A stretch of 64,000 nucleotides of DNA from Pseudomonas sihuiensis (GTDB lineage Bacteria > Pseudomonadota > Gammaproteobacteria > Pseudomonadales > Pseudomonadaceae). This document shows positions 8,381 to 15,453 of this stretch, one piece after another. Below the pieces are notes generated by a model. It did no database searches and was not told the DNA's origin. It saw only the letters and a list, made by a program, of their open reading frames with translations. The stretch lies in contig NZ_LT629797.1 in NCBI RefSeq assembly GCF_900106015.1, forward strand, positions 4,402,001 to 4,466,000, in the 5' to 3' direction. Each line of letters opens with the position of its first letter. Position 1 is the stretch's first letter. Both the position numbers and the translations under genes were made by a program.

Positions 8381-9279
8381 TCGGAACCGCCTTTGCGCTT
8401 GGCACGTGGATGGGCCTGGTCGTAGACACTGGCCAGGTGCTGGAAGTCCAGGTGGGTGTAGATCTGCGTGGTGGCGATATCGGCATGACCGAGCAGCTCC
8501 TGTACCGCGCGCAGATCCTGTGAGGATTCCAGCATATGACTGGCGAAGCTGTGGCGCAGCATGTGTGGATGCAGGTGCTGGCCCAGTTCGCGCACGCCGG
8601 CCTGGCGCACGCGCAGTTGCACCGCGCGTGGCCCCAGGCGACGGCCCTGCTGGCTGATGAACACGGCACCGTCGCCAGGGTTGGCCAGCTTGCGCAGTGG
8701 CAGCCAGTGTTCCAGTGCCTGTCGCGCCATGCTGCCGACCGGCAGTTCGCGCACCTTGTTGCCCTTGCCGCGCACACGTACCAGACCGGCAGGCAGGTCC
8801 AGGCCGTCTAGATCGAGTCCGACCAGCTCGGACAGGCGCAGGCCTGAGGAATAGAACAGTTCGAGCATGGCCTGATCGCGGCGGGCGATGAAGTCGTCCT
8901 CCACCGCGCCGTCGAGCAGTTGCGCGCTGCGGTCGGCGTCCAGGGTGCGGGGAAGGCGGCGCTCGCGTTTTGGCGGGCTCAGGCCGGTCGCCGGATCGTG
9001 ACGGCACAGGCCTTCACGCAACAGATATTGATAGAGGCCGCGGGTGGCCGAGAGCAGGCGCGCCAGGCTGCGGCTTGCCAGGCCCTGCTGATGCAGGCGG
9101 GCGACCAGGCGGCGCAGGTTGCGTGTGTCCAGCCCGGCCCAGTCGCTCAGGCCTTCGGCTTCGCAGAATGCCCGTACCTTGCTGAGGTCGCGCCGATAGC
9201 CGTCGAGGGTATGCGTCGACACCTGGCGCTCGCGGCGCAGGTGTTCGATGTACGCGTCGAGGTGGGCTTCAAGTGTCAC
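8377..9279 (-). CDS. xerC: Tyrosine recombinase XerC
   Basis: A 300-residue site-specific recombinase that, with XerD, resolves chromosome dimers at dif. Seen: an N-terminal SAM-like core-binding domain (about 1-95) and a catalytic domain with R148, K172, H239-x-x-R242, H265 and nucleophile Y274 (QIYTHLD). GTG 9279 is chosen because it gives the family length. The alternative ATG at 9324 lies inside a dispersed palindromic repeat (9304-9333) and would add 15 residues encoded by that repeat. Downstream it overlaps the HAD hydrolase gene by 4 bp. Gene order dapF-DUF484-xerC-HAD is conserved in gammaproteobacteria. Confidence 0.95.
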   Translation of the reverse strand: MTLEAHLDAYIEHLRRERQVSTHTLDGYRRDLSKVRAFCEAEGLSDWAGLDTRNLRRLVARLHQQGLASRSLARLLSATRGLYQYLLREGLCRHDPATGLSPPKRERRLPRTLDADRSAQLLDGAVEDDFIARRDQAMLELFYSSGLRLSELVGLDLDGLDLPAGLVRVRGKGNKVRELPVGSMARQALEHWLPLRKLANPGDGAVFISQQGRRLGPRAVQLRVRQAGVRELGQHLHPHMLRHSFASHMLESSQDLRAVQELLGHADIATTQIYTHLDFQHLASVYDQAHPRAKRKGGSE

Positions 9280-9303
9280 GTGCCGGGTTCCGAACGGGCC
9301 AAT

Positions 9304-9333
9304 GGTGGATGAGCTTCGCGTCATCCACCCTAC
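9304..9333. repeat. GTAGGGTGGATG-type intergenic palindrome
   Basis: GGTGGATGA and TCATCCACC are inverted around a short GCTTCGCG spacer, ending in CCTAC. It has the same general form as the GTAGGGTGGGC palindromes at 41117, 53593 and 57738 in this window. It overlaps the possible upstream start of xerC. Confidence 0.7.
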
Positions 9334-9338
9334 ACGAC

Positions 9339-10037
9339 CTAGCGTACCGAACGTAGCGGCGTGGAGAAACCGGGCACGACACGTGCCAGTACTTCGGCGA
9401 TGTAGCCGAGGAACAAGGTACCGAGCGAACTCTTGTAGTGCTGAGGGTCGGCGCTGCCGATGGCGAGAATGCCATGCAGGCCCTGATGGTTGAGGCTGAC
9501 CACGGCGGCGGAGCCGACTTGCGCCGCGTCTTCCTTGCCGAAGAGAAACTCCAGCTCGTGCGGGCGCAATACGCCGCAGATGGTCTTGCCACCGCTGAGC
9601 AGGCCGCCAACCTGTTGATGCGCTTCGGCCGAGCTGACCGAGCGGCCGACCGGCAGCTTGTTGTCGCTGAACAGGATCAAGCCGACGAAGGGCACCTGGA
9701 ATTCATGGCGCAGGCTGTCTTCGACCACACCGACCACTTCCTCGAGACTGCCGGCATCGAGCAGATCCAGCACCAGGCGGCGGGTCTTGTCGAACAGGCG
9801 GTCGTTGTCGCGTGCGACGTCCATCAACTGGCCAAGGCGGTGGCGCATCTCGATGTTGCGCTCGCGCAGCAGCTTGACCTGGCGTTCTACCAGCGACACG
9901 GCGTTGCCGGGCTGGTGCGGAATACGCAACTCGGGGATCAGTTCTTCATGGTCGATGAAGAACTCCGGGTGCAGGCGCAGATAGGCCGCGACCGTTTCCG
10001 AATCGAGCGGTTTGGGCGAATCCTGCTGGTCGGTCAT
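9339..10037 (-). CDS. DUF484 family protein (GAF-like)
   Basis: A 232-residue cytosolic protein of the DUF484 family, always found between dapF and xerC in gammaproteobacteria and structurally related to GAF domains. Its function is not established. Seen: an N-terminal conserved block ([19 protein letters not shown]), a coiled-coil linker (about 55-95) and a C-terminal GAF-like domain with [15 protein letters not shown] 10037 overlaps the dapF stop in an ATGA arrangement, so translation is coupled. The much longer open frame upstream is antisense-free but overlaps dapF and is rejected. Confidence 0.88.
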   Translation of the reverse strand: MTDQQDSPKPLDSETVAAYLRLHPEFFIDHEELIPELRIPHQPGNAVSLVERQVKLLRERNIEMRHRLGQLMDVARDNDRLFDKTRRLVLDLLDAGSLEEVVGVVEDSLRHEFQVPFVGLILFSDNKLPVGRSVSSAEAHQQVGGLLSGGKTICGVLRPHELEFLFGKEDAAQVGSAAVVSLNHQGLHGILAIGSADPQHYKSSLGTLFLGYIAEVLARVVPGFSTPLRSVR

Positions 10038-10864
10038 AGGCGAACCTGTCCTTCGTATACGCGGGCAGCGGGCCCGGTCATCATAACCGGCTGACCCTCG
10101 CCTGCCCATTCGATGGACAGTTTGCCGCCTGGCAGTTCCAGTTGCACGGGCGAATCCATCCAGCCCTGGCGAATGGCCGCGACGGCCGCGGCGCAGGCGC
10201 CGGTGCCGCAGGCCAGGGTTTCGCCGGCACCACGCTCCCACACGCGCAGGCGCGCACGCTGACGATCCTGTATCTGCAGGAAGCCGACGTTGACCCGCTG
10301 CGGGAAGCGCGGATGGTGTTCCAGCTTCGGCCCGAGCGTATGCACCGGTGCGTCATCGATGCTATCGACGCGCAGCACCGCATGCGGGTTGCCCATCGAC
10401 AGCGCGGCCAGCTCTACGCTCTGACCCTCGACGTCGACGTGATAGGTCAGCGCGGCCTGGTCGGCCTGGAACGGCACCTGTTCCGGCTGCAGGCGCGGTG
10501 CGCCCATGTTGACGCAGACCTGGCCATCGTTCTGCACGCGCAGCTCGATGATGCCGCTCTTGGTCTCGACGCGAATGACCTTCTTGGTGGTCAGGCGCTT
10601 GTCCAGCACGAAGCGGGCGAAGCAGCGCGCACCGTTGCCGCATTGCTCAACTTCCGAGCCGTCGGAGTTGAAGATGCGGTAACGGAAGTCGACATCCGGG
10701 TGACTCGGCGGCTCGACGATCAGCAGTTGGTCGAAACCGACACCGACGTGGCGGTCGCCCCATTGTTTGGCATGCTTGGGTTGCACGTGGGCGTGCTGGC
10801 TGATCAGGTCGAGGACCATGAAGTCATTGCCCAGGCCGTGCATCTTGGTAAAGCGCAATAGCAT
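10034..10864 (-). CDS. dapF: Diaminopimelate epimerase
   Basis: A 276-residue cytosolic PLP-independent epimerase converting LL- to meso-diaminopimelate, the substrate for both lysine (LysA) and peptidoglycan synthesis. Seen: the two catalytic cysteines, C75 in [11 protein letters not shown] and C219 in LACGTGACA, in the paired pseudo-symmetric domains. ATG 10864 gives [15 protein letters not shown], the canonical N-terminus; an in-frame upstream extension is ignored. It starts 10 bp after lysA and overlaps DUF484 by 4 bp, forming a lptM-lysA-dapF-DUF484-xerC-HAD transcript. Confidence 0.97.
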   Translation of the reverse strand: MLLRFTKMHGLGNDFMVLDLISQHAHVQPKHAKQWGDRHVGVGFDQLLIVEPPSHPDVDFRYRIFNSDGSEVEQCGNGARCFARFVLDKRLTTKKVIRVETKSGIIELRVQNDGQVCVNMGAPRLQPEQVPFQADQAALTYHVDVEGQSVELAALSMGNPHAVLRVDSIDDAPVHTLGPKLEHHPRFPQRVNVGFLQIQDRQRARLRVWERGAGETLACGTGACAAAVAAIRQGWMDSPVQLELPGGKLSIEWAGEGQPVMMTGPAARVYEGQVRL

Positions 10865-10874
10865 GACGTCGCCC

Positions 10875-12122
10875 TCAGGCCGGCAGCAGGCTTTCGCCGG
10901 CATAGAGCTCTTGGACTGTCTCGCGACGACGCACTTCATAAGCCTGTTCGCCATCCACCAGCACCTCGGCGGCGCGGCCGCGGGTGTTGTAGTTGGAGCT
11001 CATGACGAAGCCATAGGCGCCTGCCGAACGCACGGCCAGCAGGTCACCCTCGGCCAGCACCAACTGACGATCCTTGGCCAGGAAGTCGCCGGTCTCGCAG
11101 ATCGGTCCGACCAGGTCGTAGTTACGCGACTCGCCTTCACGTGGCTGCACCGGCGACACGTCCATCCACGCCTGATACAGGGCGGGACGGATCAGGTCGT
11201 TCATCGCCGCATCGACGATGGCGAAGTCCTTGTGCTCGGTGTGCTTGAGGTATTCCACCTGAGTCAGCAGCACGCCGGCGTTGGCGACGATGAAGCGGCC
11301 CGGTTCGAACACCAGGCCCAGGTCGCGACCTTGCAGGCGTTTGCGCACGGCGGTGATGTAGTCGCCGGCCAGCGGCGGCTGCTCGTCGCGGTACTGCACG
11401 CCAAGGCCACCACCGAGATCCAGATGCTTGATGGTGATACCGCGCGCGGCCAGTTTGTCGACCAGCAACAACAGGCGATCCAGGGCGTCGAGGAAGGGTT
11501 CGAGGGTGGTCAACTGCGAACCGATGTGGCAGTCGACGCCGATCACTTCCAAGTTCGGCAGCTCGGCAGCGCGGGCGTAGACCGCCTCGGCCTGCTCGAT
11601 GTCGATGCCGAACTTGTTTTCCTTGAGGCCGGTGGAGATGTACGGGTGGGTGCCGGCGTCCACGTCCGGATTGACCCGCAGCGAGACGGGCGCCTTGACG
11701 CCCAGCTCGGCAGCGACCTTCTGCAGGCGCTCCAGCTCGACGCTGGATTCGACGTTGAAACAGTGCACGCCGACTTCCAGCGCGCGGCGCATGTCGTCGC
11801 GACTCTTGCCAACGCCGGAGAAAACGATGCGGCTCGGCTCGCCACCAGCGGCCAGGACGCGCTCCAGCTCACCGCTGGAAACGATGTCGAAGCCGGCGCC
11901 GAGGCGCGCCAGGACGTTCAGTACGCCGATGTTGGAGTTGGCCTTGACCGCGAAGCAGACCAGGTGCGGCATGCCGGCCAGGGCATCGGCATAGGCGCGG
12001 TACTGCCCTTCGATATGGGCGCGGGAATAGACGTAGGTGGGCGTGCCGAAGCGCTGGGCCAGCGCGGACAAGGCAACGCCTTCCGCGAACAGCTCGCCGT
12101 CGCGGTAGTTGAAGGCTTCCAT
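10875..12122 (-). CDS. lysA: Diaminopimelate decarboxylase
   Basis: A 415-residue PLP enzyme that decarboxylates meso-diaminopimelate to L-lysine, the last step of lysine synthesis. Seen: a fold-III TIM barrel with PLP lysine K60 in CFAVKANSN, the glycine-rich phosphate loop in LDLGGGLG, and the C-terminal GPICETGD carrying the active-site cysteine from the partner subunit. Length matches the family. It follows lptM by 13 bp and precedes dapF by 10 bp, so the two lysine-branch enzymes are co-expressed. No divergent lysR activator is present; the plus-strand neighbour across the promoter region is an AraC-type regulator. Confidence 0.97.
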   Translation of the reverse strand: MEAFNYRDGELFAEGVALSALAQRFGTPTYVYSRAHIEGQYRAYADALAGMPHLVCFAVKANSNIGVLNVLARLGAGFDIVSSGELERVLAAGGEPSRIVFSGVGKSRDDMRRALEVGVHCFNVESSVELERLQKVAAELGVKAPVSLRVNPDVDAGTHPYISTGLKENKFGIDIEQAEAVYARAAELPNLEVIGVDCHIGSQLTTLEPFLDALDRLLLLVDKLAARGITIKHLDLGGGLGVQYRDEQPPLAGDYITAVRKRLQGRDLGLVFEPGRFIVANAGVLLTQVEYLKHTEHKDFAIVDAAMNDLIRPALYQAWMDVSPVQPREGESRNYDLVGPICETGDFLAKDRQLVLAEGDLLAVRSAGAYGFVMSSNYNTRGRAAEVLVDGEQAYEVRRRETVQELYAGESLLPA

Positions 12123-12135
12123 GGGGCAGCTCCTG

Positions 12136-12261
12136 TCAGAGTTCGAAACGGTCTCGGCTGTTGCCGGCGTTGTCGTCGCCCGGCAGATACAGCGGGCCTT
12201 TCTGACCGCAGCCAGCCAGCAGGCAAACGGCGGCGAGGAGCGCGAGGGTCAGTCGCTTCAT
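12136..12261 (-). CDS. lptM: Small outer-membrane lipoprotein LptM (LppL/YifL)
   Basis: A 41-residue lipoprotein. LptM (formerly YifL; LppL in Pseudomonas) helps the LptD/LptE lipopolysaccharide translocon mature its disulfides. Seen: a lysine/arginine start MKRLTLALLAAV, the lipobox LLAGC with lipidated C18, and the family signature GCGQKGPLYLP directly after it. ATG 12261 is chosen over the much longer open frame, which has no signal sequence. It is the first gene of the lysA-dapF transcript, as in other Pseudomonas. Confidence 0.9.
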   Translation of the reverse strand: MKRLTLALLAAVCLLAGCGQKGPLYLPGDDNAGNSRDRFEL

Positions 12262-12442
12262 GGGGCAGTCCTTGAAAATAAGCGTGAATTGCGCCGGAGT
12301 ATACCGACCCCCTGCCACCTTGCCTATGCGCCCGGCGCCCGCCTGGCGGGGCGCTGGCTCGATTTGCGTCTGCATCTGGCGTGTGTGCCGAAGGCATTCG
12401 TGCCGGCTTGGGTTAGCATGCGGCGAGTTACGAGGAGCCTCG

Positions 12443-13480
12443 ATGGACAATCCCGCGATTCTGGCCGGCTCGGTCTCGGTAGCCTACCTGCAAGGCCTTA
12501 TCGAACACCTGCAGCGCCAGGGGGTGGCGGCCGACGCGCTGCTCGCCCATGCCCAGCTCAGCCCTGAAGCCCTGAGCCAGCGCGATCAGCGCATCGCGGC
12601 CAGTGCTTACCTGACGCTGCTTGGCGAAGGCGTGCGCCTGACCGGCGACCCGAATCTGGGCCTGCATCTGGGGGAATCGGTGCGGCCGGGTTATTACGGC
12701 GTGCTCGGTTACCTGATCATGAGCTGCGCGACCCTGGCTGACGCGCTGCATCGCCAGGCGCGCTATGCCTCGCTGGTTGGCAACCTGGGGCTGGTGGTGC
12801 TCGACGACGAGCCCGCTCGGCCCGACAGCGAGCCGCTGGTCGCCCACAGCTGGCAGCCGTTGCTGGCGCAGCAGCAGCGCCAGCTGAGTGAAGAAACCCT
12901 GGCCGGCTGGGTCAGTTTTGGACGCTGGATCAGCGGCCTGGATATTGCGCCGACCGAGGTGCGCTTCCAGCATCCGGCGCCGGCGGATACCTCTGAGCAC
13001 GCGCGCATCTTTCGCTGCCCGGTGCTGTTCGATCAACCCGACAATGCCCTGATCTTTCCCAAACGTTTGCTCGCGGCGCCGCTGAACCAGGCCGATGCTC
13101 AGGTGCGTGGCATGCTCGATGCCTACGCCGATCGCCTGCTGGCCGAGCTCAATCAGGGCAACAGTGTGCTCGATCGCGCGCGCCTGGAGCTGGCGCGCCA
13201 GTTGCCGGAGCAGGGGCCTGATCTGGAGGCCATCGCCGCTGCCCTGGCGCTGAGCCCAAGGACCTTGCAGCGGCGTCTGCGTAAGGGCGGGCTGTCGTTC
13301 AGCCAATTGGTCGACGAAACCCGCCAGCAGCTGGTGCTGCACTACCTGCGAGATCCCGCACTGGAGCTGGCGGAAATCGCCTTTCTGGTCGGTTTCAGCG
13401 AGCCGGGTTCGCTGGCGCGCGCATTTCGTCGCTGGACGGGAACGAGTCCGGGCGAGTACCGTCGCCACCTTTGCGCCTAG
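12443..13480 (+). CDS. AraC-family transcriptional regulator (OruR/PchR-like, PF12625 type)
   Basis: A 345-residue regulator. Seen: an N-terminal arabinose-binding-like domain (about 15-200, PGYYGVLGYLIMSCATLADAL) and a C-terminal double helix-turn-helix (about 250-343), with helix one in LEAIAAALALSPRTLQRRL and the second motif in ELAEIAFLVGFSEPGSLARAFRRWTGTSPGEYR. GAGGAG lies 6 bases before ATG 12443. It is divergent from lptM-lysA across 181 bases. Many relatives control catabolic or fatty-acid-related genes beside them, but here both neighbours are housekeeping, so no target is evident. I do not recall this gene at the lppL-cyaY junction of P. aeruginosa. Confidence 0.88.
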   Translation: MDNPAILAGSVSVAYLQGLIEHLQRQGVAADALLAHAQLSPEALSQRDQRIAASAYLTLLGEGVRLTGDPNLGLHLGESVRPGYYGVLGYLIMSCATLADALHRQARYASLVGNLGLVVLDDEPARPDSEPLVAHSWQPLLAQQQRQLSEETLAGWVSFGRWISGLDIAPTEVRFQHPAPADTSEHARIFRCPVLFDQPDNALIFPKRLLAAPLNQADAQVRGMLDAYADRLLAELNQGNSVLDRARLELARQLPEQGPDLEAIAAALALSPRTLQRRLRKGGLSFSQLVDETRQQLVLHYLRDPALELAEIAFLVGFSEPGSLARAFRRWTGTSPGEYRRHLCA

Positions 13481-13548
13481 GCCGCTAGCCTGGTCTTGCG
13501 TTTTCGCCTAATTTTTCTGCAGTCGCTGCATCTAGTGAGGACACCCCG

Positions 13549-13881
13549 ATGAGCCTGAGCGAAGCCCGCTTTCACGACCTGGTCGATGCCACCCAGCAGG
13601 CGGTGGAGGACATCTTCGACGACAGCGGTCTGGACGTCGATCTGGAAAACAGCGCCGGTGTGCTGACGGTGCGTTTCGACAATGGCAGCCAGCTGATCTT
13701 CAGCCGTCAGGAGCCGATTCGTCAGCTGTGGCTGGCCGCGCGCTCCGGTGGCTTCCACTTCGACTACGACGAGGCCGACGGCCGCTGGATCTGCGATACC
13801 AGCGACGAACAGCTGGGTGAAATGCTGGTACGCATCACGCTCGAGCAGTCGGGCGCCGAGCTGGAGTTCGATGAGCTCTGA
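13549..13881 (+). CDS. cyaY: Frataxin-like iron donor protein CyaY
   Basis: A 110-residue bacterial frataxin that binds iron at an acidic surface and modulates IscS during Fe-S cluster assembly. Seen: the acidic first helix (LVDATQQAVEDIFDDSGLDVDLE), the beta-sheet core with GSQLIFSRQEPIRQLWLAARSGGFHFDY, and a C-terminal helix ending ELEFDEL. The length is normal. It overlaps the next gene by 11 bp. The usual neighbours lptM/lysA are present but separated by the AraC-type gene. Confidence 0.95.
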   Translation: MSLSEARFHDLVDATQQAVEDIFDDSGLDVDLENSAGVLTVRFDNGSQLIFSRQEPIRQLWLAARSGGFHFDYDEADGRWICDTSDEQLGEMLVRITLEQSGAELEFDEL

Positions 13882-14068
13882 GCCGAACGTGGCGCCGCTG
13901 GCTTCGCCGTGCCGGCGCCAGTGTTGCCTCGACGAGCACGAGCAGTGCCTCGGTTGCGGTCGCACCCTGCAGGAGATTCTCGACTGGGGCGCGGCCGATA
14001 ACGCGCGGCGCCGCTTGATCTGCCAGGCCGCCGAGCAGCGGTTGCGCGAGCGCAAACGGGCGCACTGA
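13871..14068 (+). CDS. DUF1289 domain-containing small cysteine-rich protein
   Basis: A 65-residue protein with the DUF1289 pattern: CRRQCCLDEHEQCLGCGRTLQEILDW, a cluster of cysteines likely to bind metal, then a basic helix (RRRLICQAAEQRLRERKRAH). No function is established. ATG 13871 lies inside the end of cyaY (11-bp overlap), which argues for translational coupling. A longer frame from 13748 would lie almost wholly within cyaY and is rejected. A strong terminator follows. Confidence 0.82.
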   Translation: MSSEPNVAPLASPCRRQCCLDEHEQCLGCGRTLQEILDWGAADNARRRLICQAAEQRLRERKRAH

Positions 14069-14124
14069 TCCGGCGGTCTTGTTTATTTGTCCGGCTGTGT
14101 TAGGGTCGACAGAACATTCAGCTG

Positions 14125-14156
14125 AACCCCGCCTTCGGGCGGGGTTTTGCTTTTTT
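14125..14156 (+). terminator. Intrinsic terminator of cyaY-DUF1289
   Basis: AACCCCGCC, loop TTCG (14134-14137), GGCGGGGTT followed by TTGC and six T. A strong rho-independent terminator ahead of rnk. Confidence 0.92.
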
Positions 14157-14186
14157 ACGGTTTACGCAAGGAGTCCGCCCGGCATC

Positions 14187-14594
14187 ATGAACAGCTCACC
14201 GACCATCACCATTACTCGCCTCGATCTGCAGCGTCTGGAGCGCCTGCTCGACAGCCTGGACGAGTTCGGTCCTGGCGCCCAGGCGCTGCAGGCTGAGCTG
14301 GATCGTGCCGAAGTGGTGGGGCACGACGAGGTGCCGGCTGGTGTGGTGACCATGAATTCGCGCGTACACTGCCGCGAGGAGAGCAGCGGCAAGGACTATC
14401 ACCTGACCCTGGTCTACCCGCAGGATGCCGGTGGCGAAGGCAAGGTCAGCATCCTCGCGCCAGTCGGCAGCGCCTTGCTCGGTCTGTCCGTCGGCCAGCA
14501 TATCGACTGGCCGGCGCCGGGCGGCAAGCAGCTCAAATTGACCCTCCTGGAAGTCGAATACCAACCGGAAGCAGCAGGCGAATACGACCGCTGA
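14187..14594 (+). CDS. rnk: Nucleoside diphosphate kinase regulator Rnk
   Basis: A 135-residue protein of the GreA/Rnk family. Rnk binds RNA polymerase; in P. aeruginosa and E. coli it affects nucleoside diphosphate kinase and succinyl-CoA synthetase levels and, through them, alginate production. Seen: a short N-terminal coiled coil (about 10-45) and a C-terminal FKBP-like GreA domain (MNSRVHCREE, then SILAPVGSALLGLSVGQHIDWPAPGG). It lacks the long acidic coiled-coil finger of GreA, as expected for Rnk. GGAG at 14170-14173 is rather far (13 bases) from ATG 14187. Confidence 0.92.
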   Translation: MNSSPTITITRLDLQRLERLLDSLDEFGPGAQALQAELDRAEVVGHDEVPAGVVTMNSRVHCREESSGKDYHLTLVYPQDAGGEGKVSILAPVGSALLGLSVGQHIDWPAPGGKQLKLTLLEVEYQPEAAGEYDR

Positions 14595-14652
14595 CGCCTT
14601 TCTCCAGGCTGGGCTAGAGTGAGGTTTCCGCTAATGGCAAGGAGGCCTCGCC

Positions 14653-15453
14653 ATGCCGAGTCTGCCGCTGTATTTCCCGCCGTCCTACCAGTTGTCGCGC
14701 GCCTTGCTTTGCGCCGAGCTGCTGATGGCCGCCTACGACCAGTACGAGCAATGGCTGGCGCAGCAGTGCCCGCGCACGCCCGAGCACTTTCATTGGCAAC
14801 AGCCTGATCTGGAAGGCTGGCAGCTTTCCGCGCCAATCTGGAGCGTGCTCAGCGAGTGGCATGTGTTCAATGAGTCCGAGCCCTTCGGCTTCGCCGCGCG
14901 GGATCCGCAGGGTGATTGCTACCTCGTATTTCGCGGCACCGAGTCGGTGCAGGACTGGCTCGATGACCTCGACCTGGATCAGCGCGACTACCCCTGGCAG
15001 GCTGGGGCGGGTCTGGTGCACGACGGCTTTCTGAAACTCTACACCTCGTTGCGTGACCAGGCTCTGCTGGCACTGGACGGCTTGCAGCCGCAGGCGCGGC
15101 TCTGGGCCTGTGGTCACAGCCTGGGCAGCGCACTGAGTACGCTGGTGGTGCCGGATCTGCTGCAGCGCTGGCCTGCATTGCCGCTGCAGCATTACAACTT
15201 TGCCAGCCCGCGTCTGGCGTCCCCGGCGTTCGCCAGCTATTACAACGGGCTGGTCGTGCCGACTTATCGGTTGGTCAACGACAGCGACCTGGTGCCCGAG
15301 GTGCCACCGGCGGACAGTGATCGCTGGTTCTATCAGCACCTGGGCTTGCCGGTGACCTTCACCGCCAGTTACGGAGGTGTCGCCGCCAACCACAGCATGG
15401 GCGGCTGCTACCTCTATGCACTGAGCAATCCGGATGCGCCGATGAAGGGCTAG
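14653..15453 (+). CDS. Class 3 (Rhizomucor-type) lipase family protein
   Basis: A 266-residue alpha/beta hydrolase. Seen: oxyanion region FRGTES (about 93-98), nucleophile elbow GHSLG with S156, an aspartate in RLVNDSDLVPE (D210 or D212) and H247 in ANHSMGGCY, giving a complete lipase_3 triad. There is no signal peptide, so it is probably cytosolic or exported by another route; substrate may be a lipid or short ester. GGAGG precedes ATG 14653. Its stop TAG overlaps the stop of convergent cyaA on the palindrome CTAG (15450-15453). Confidence 0.87.
   Translation: MPSLPLYFPPSYQLSRALLCAELLMAAYDQYEQWLAQQCPRTPEHFHWQQPDLEGWQLSAPIWSVLSEWHVFNESEPFGFAARDPQGDCYLVFRGTESVQDWLDDLDLDQRDYPWQAGAGLVHDGFLKLYTSLRDQALLALDGLQPQARLWACGHSLGSALSTLVVPDLLQRWPALPLQHYNFASPRLASPAFASYYNGLVVPTYRLVNDSDLVPEVPPADSDRWFYQHLGLPVTFTASYGGVAANHSMGGCYLYALSNPDAPMKG

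Noticed and set aside
9280..9324. N-terminal extension of XerC to ATG 9324
   Set aside because: The extension is encoded largely by the palindrome 9304-9333; the GTG at 9279 gives the family length.
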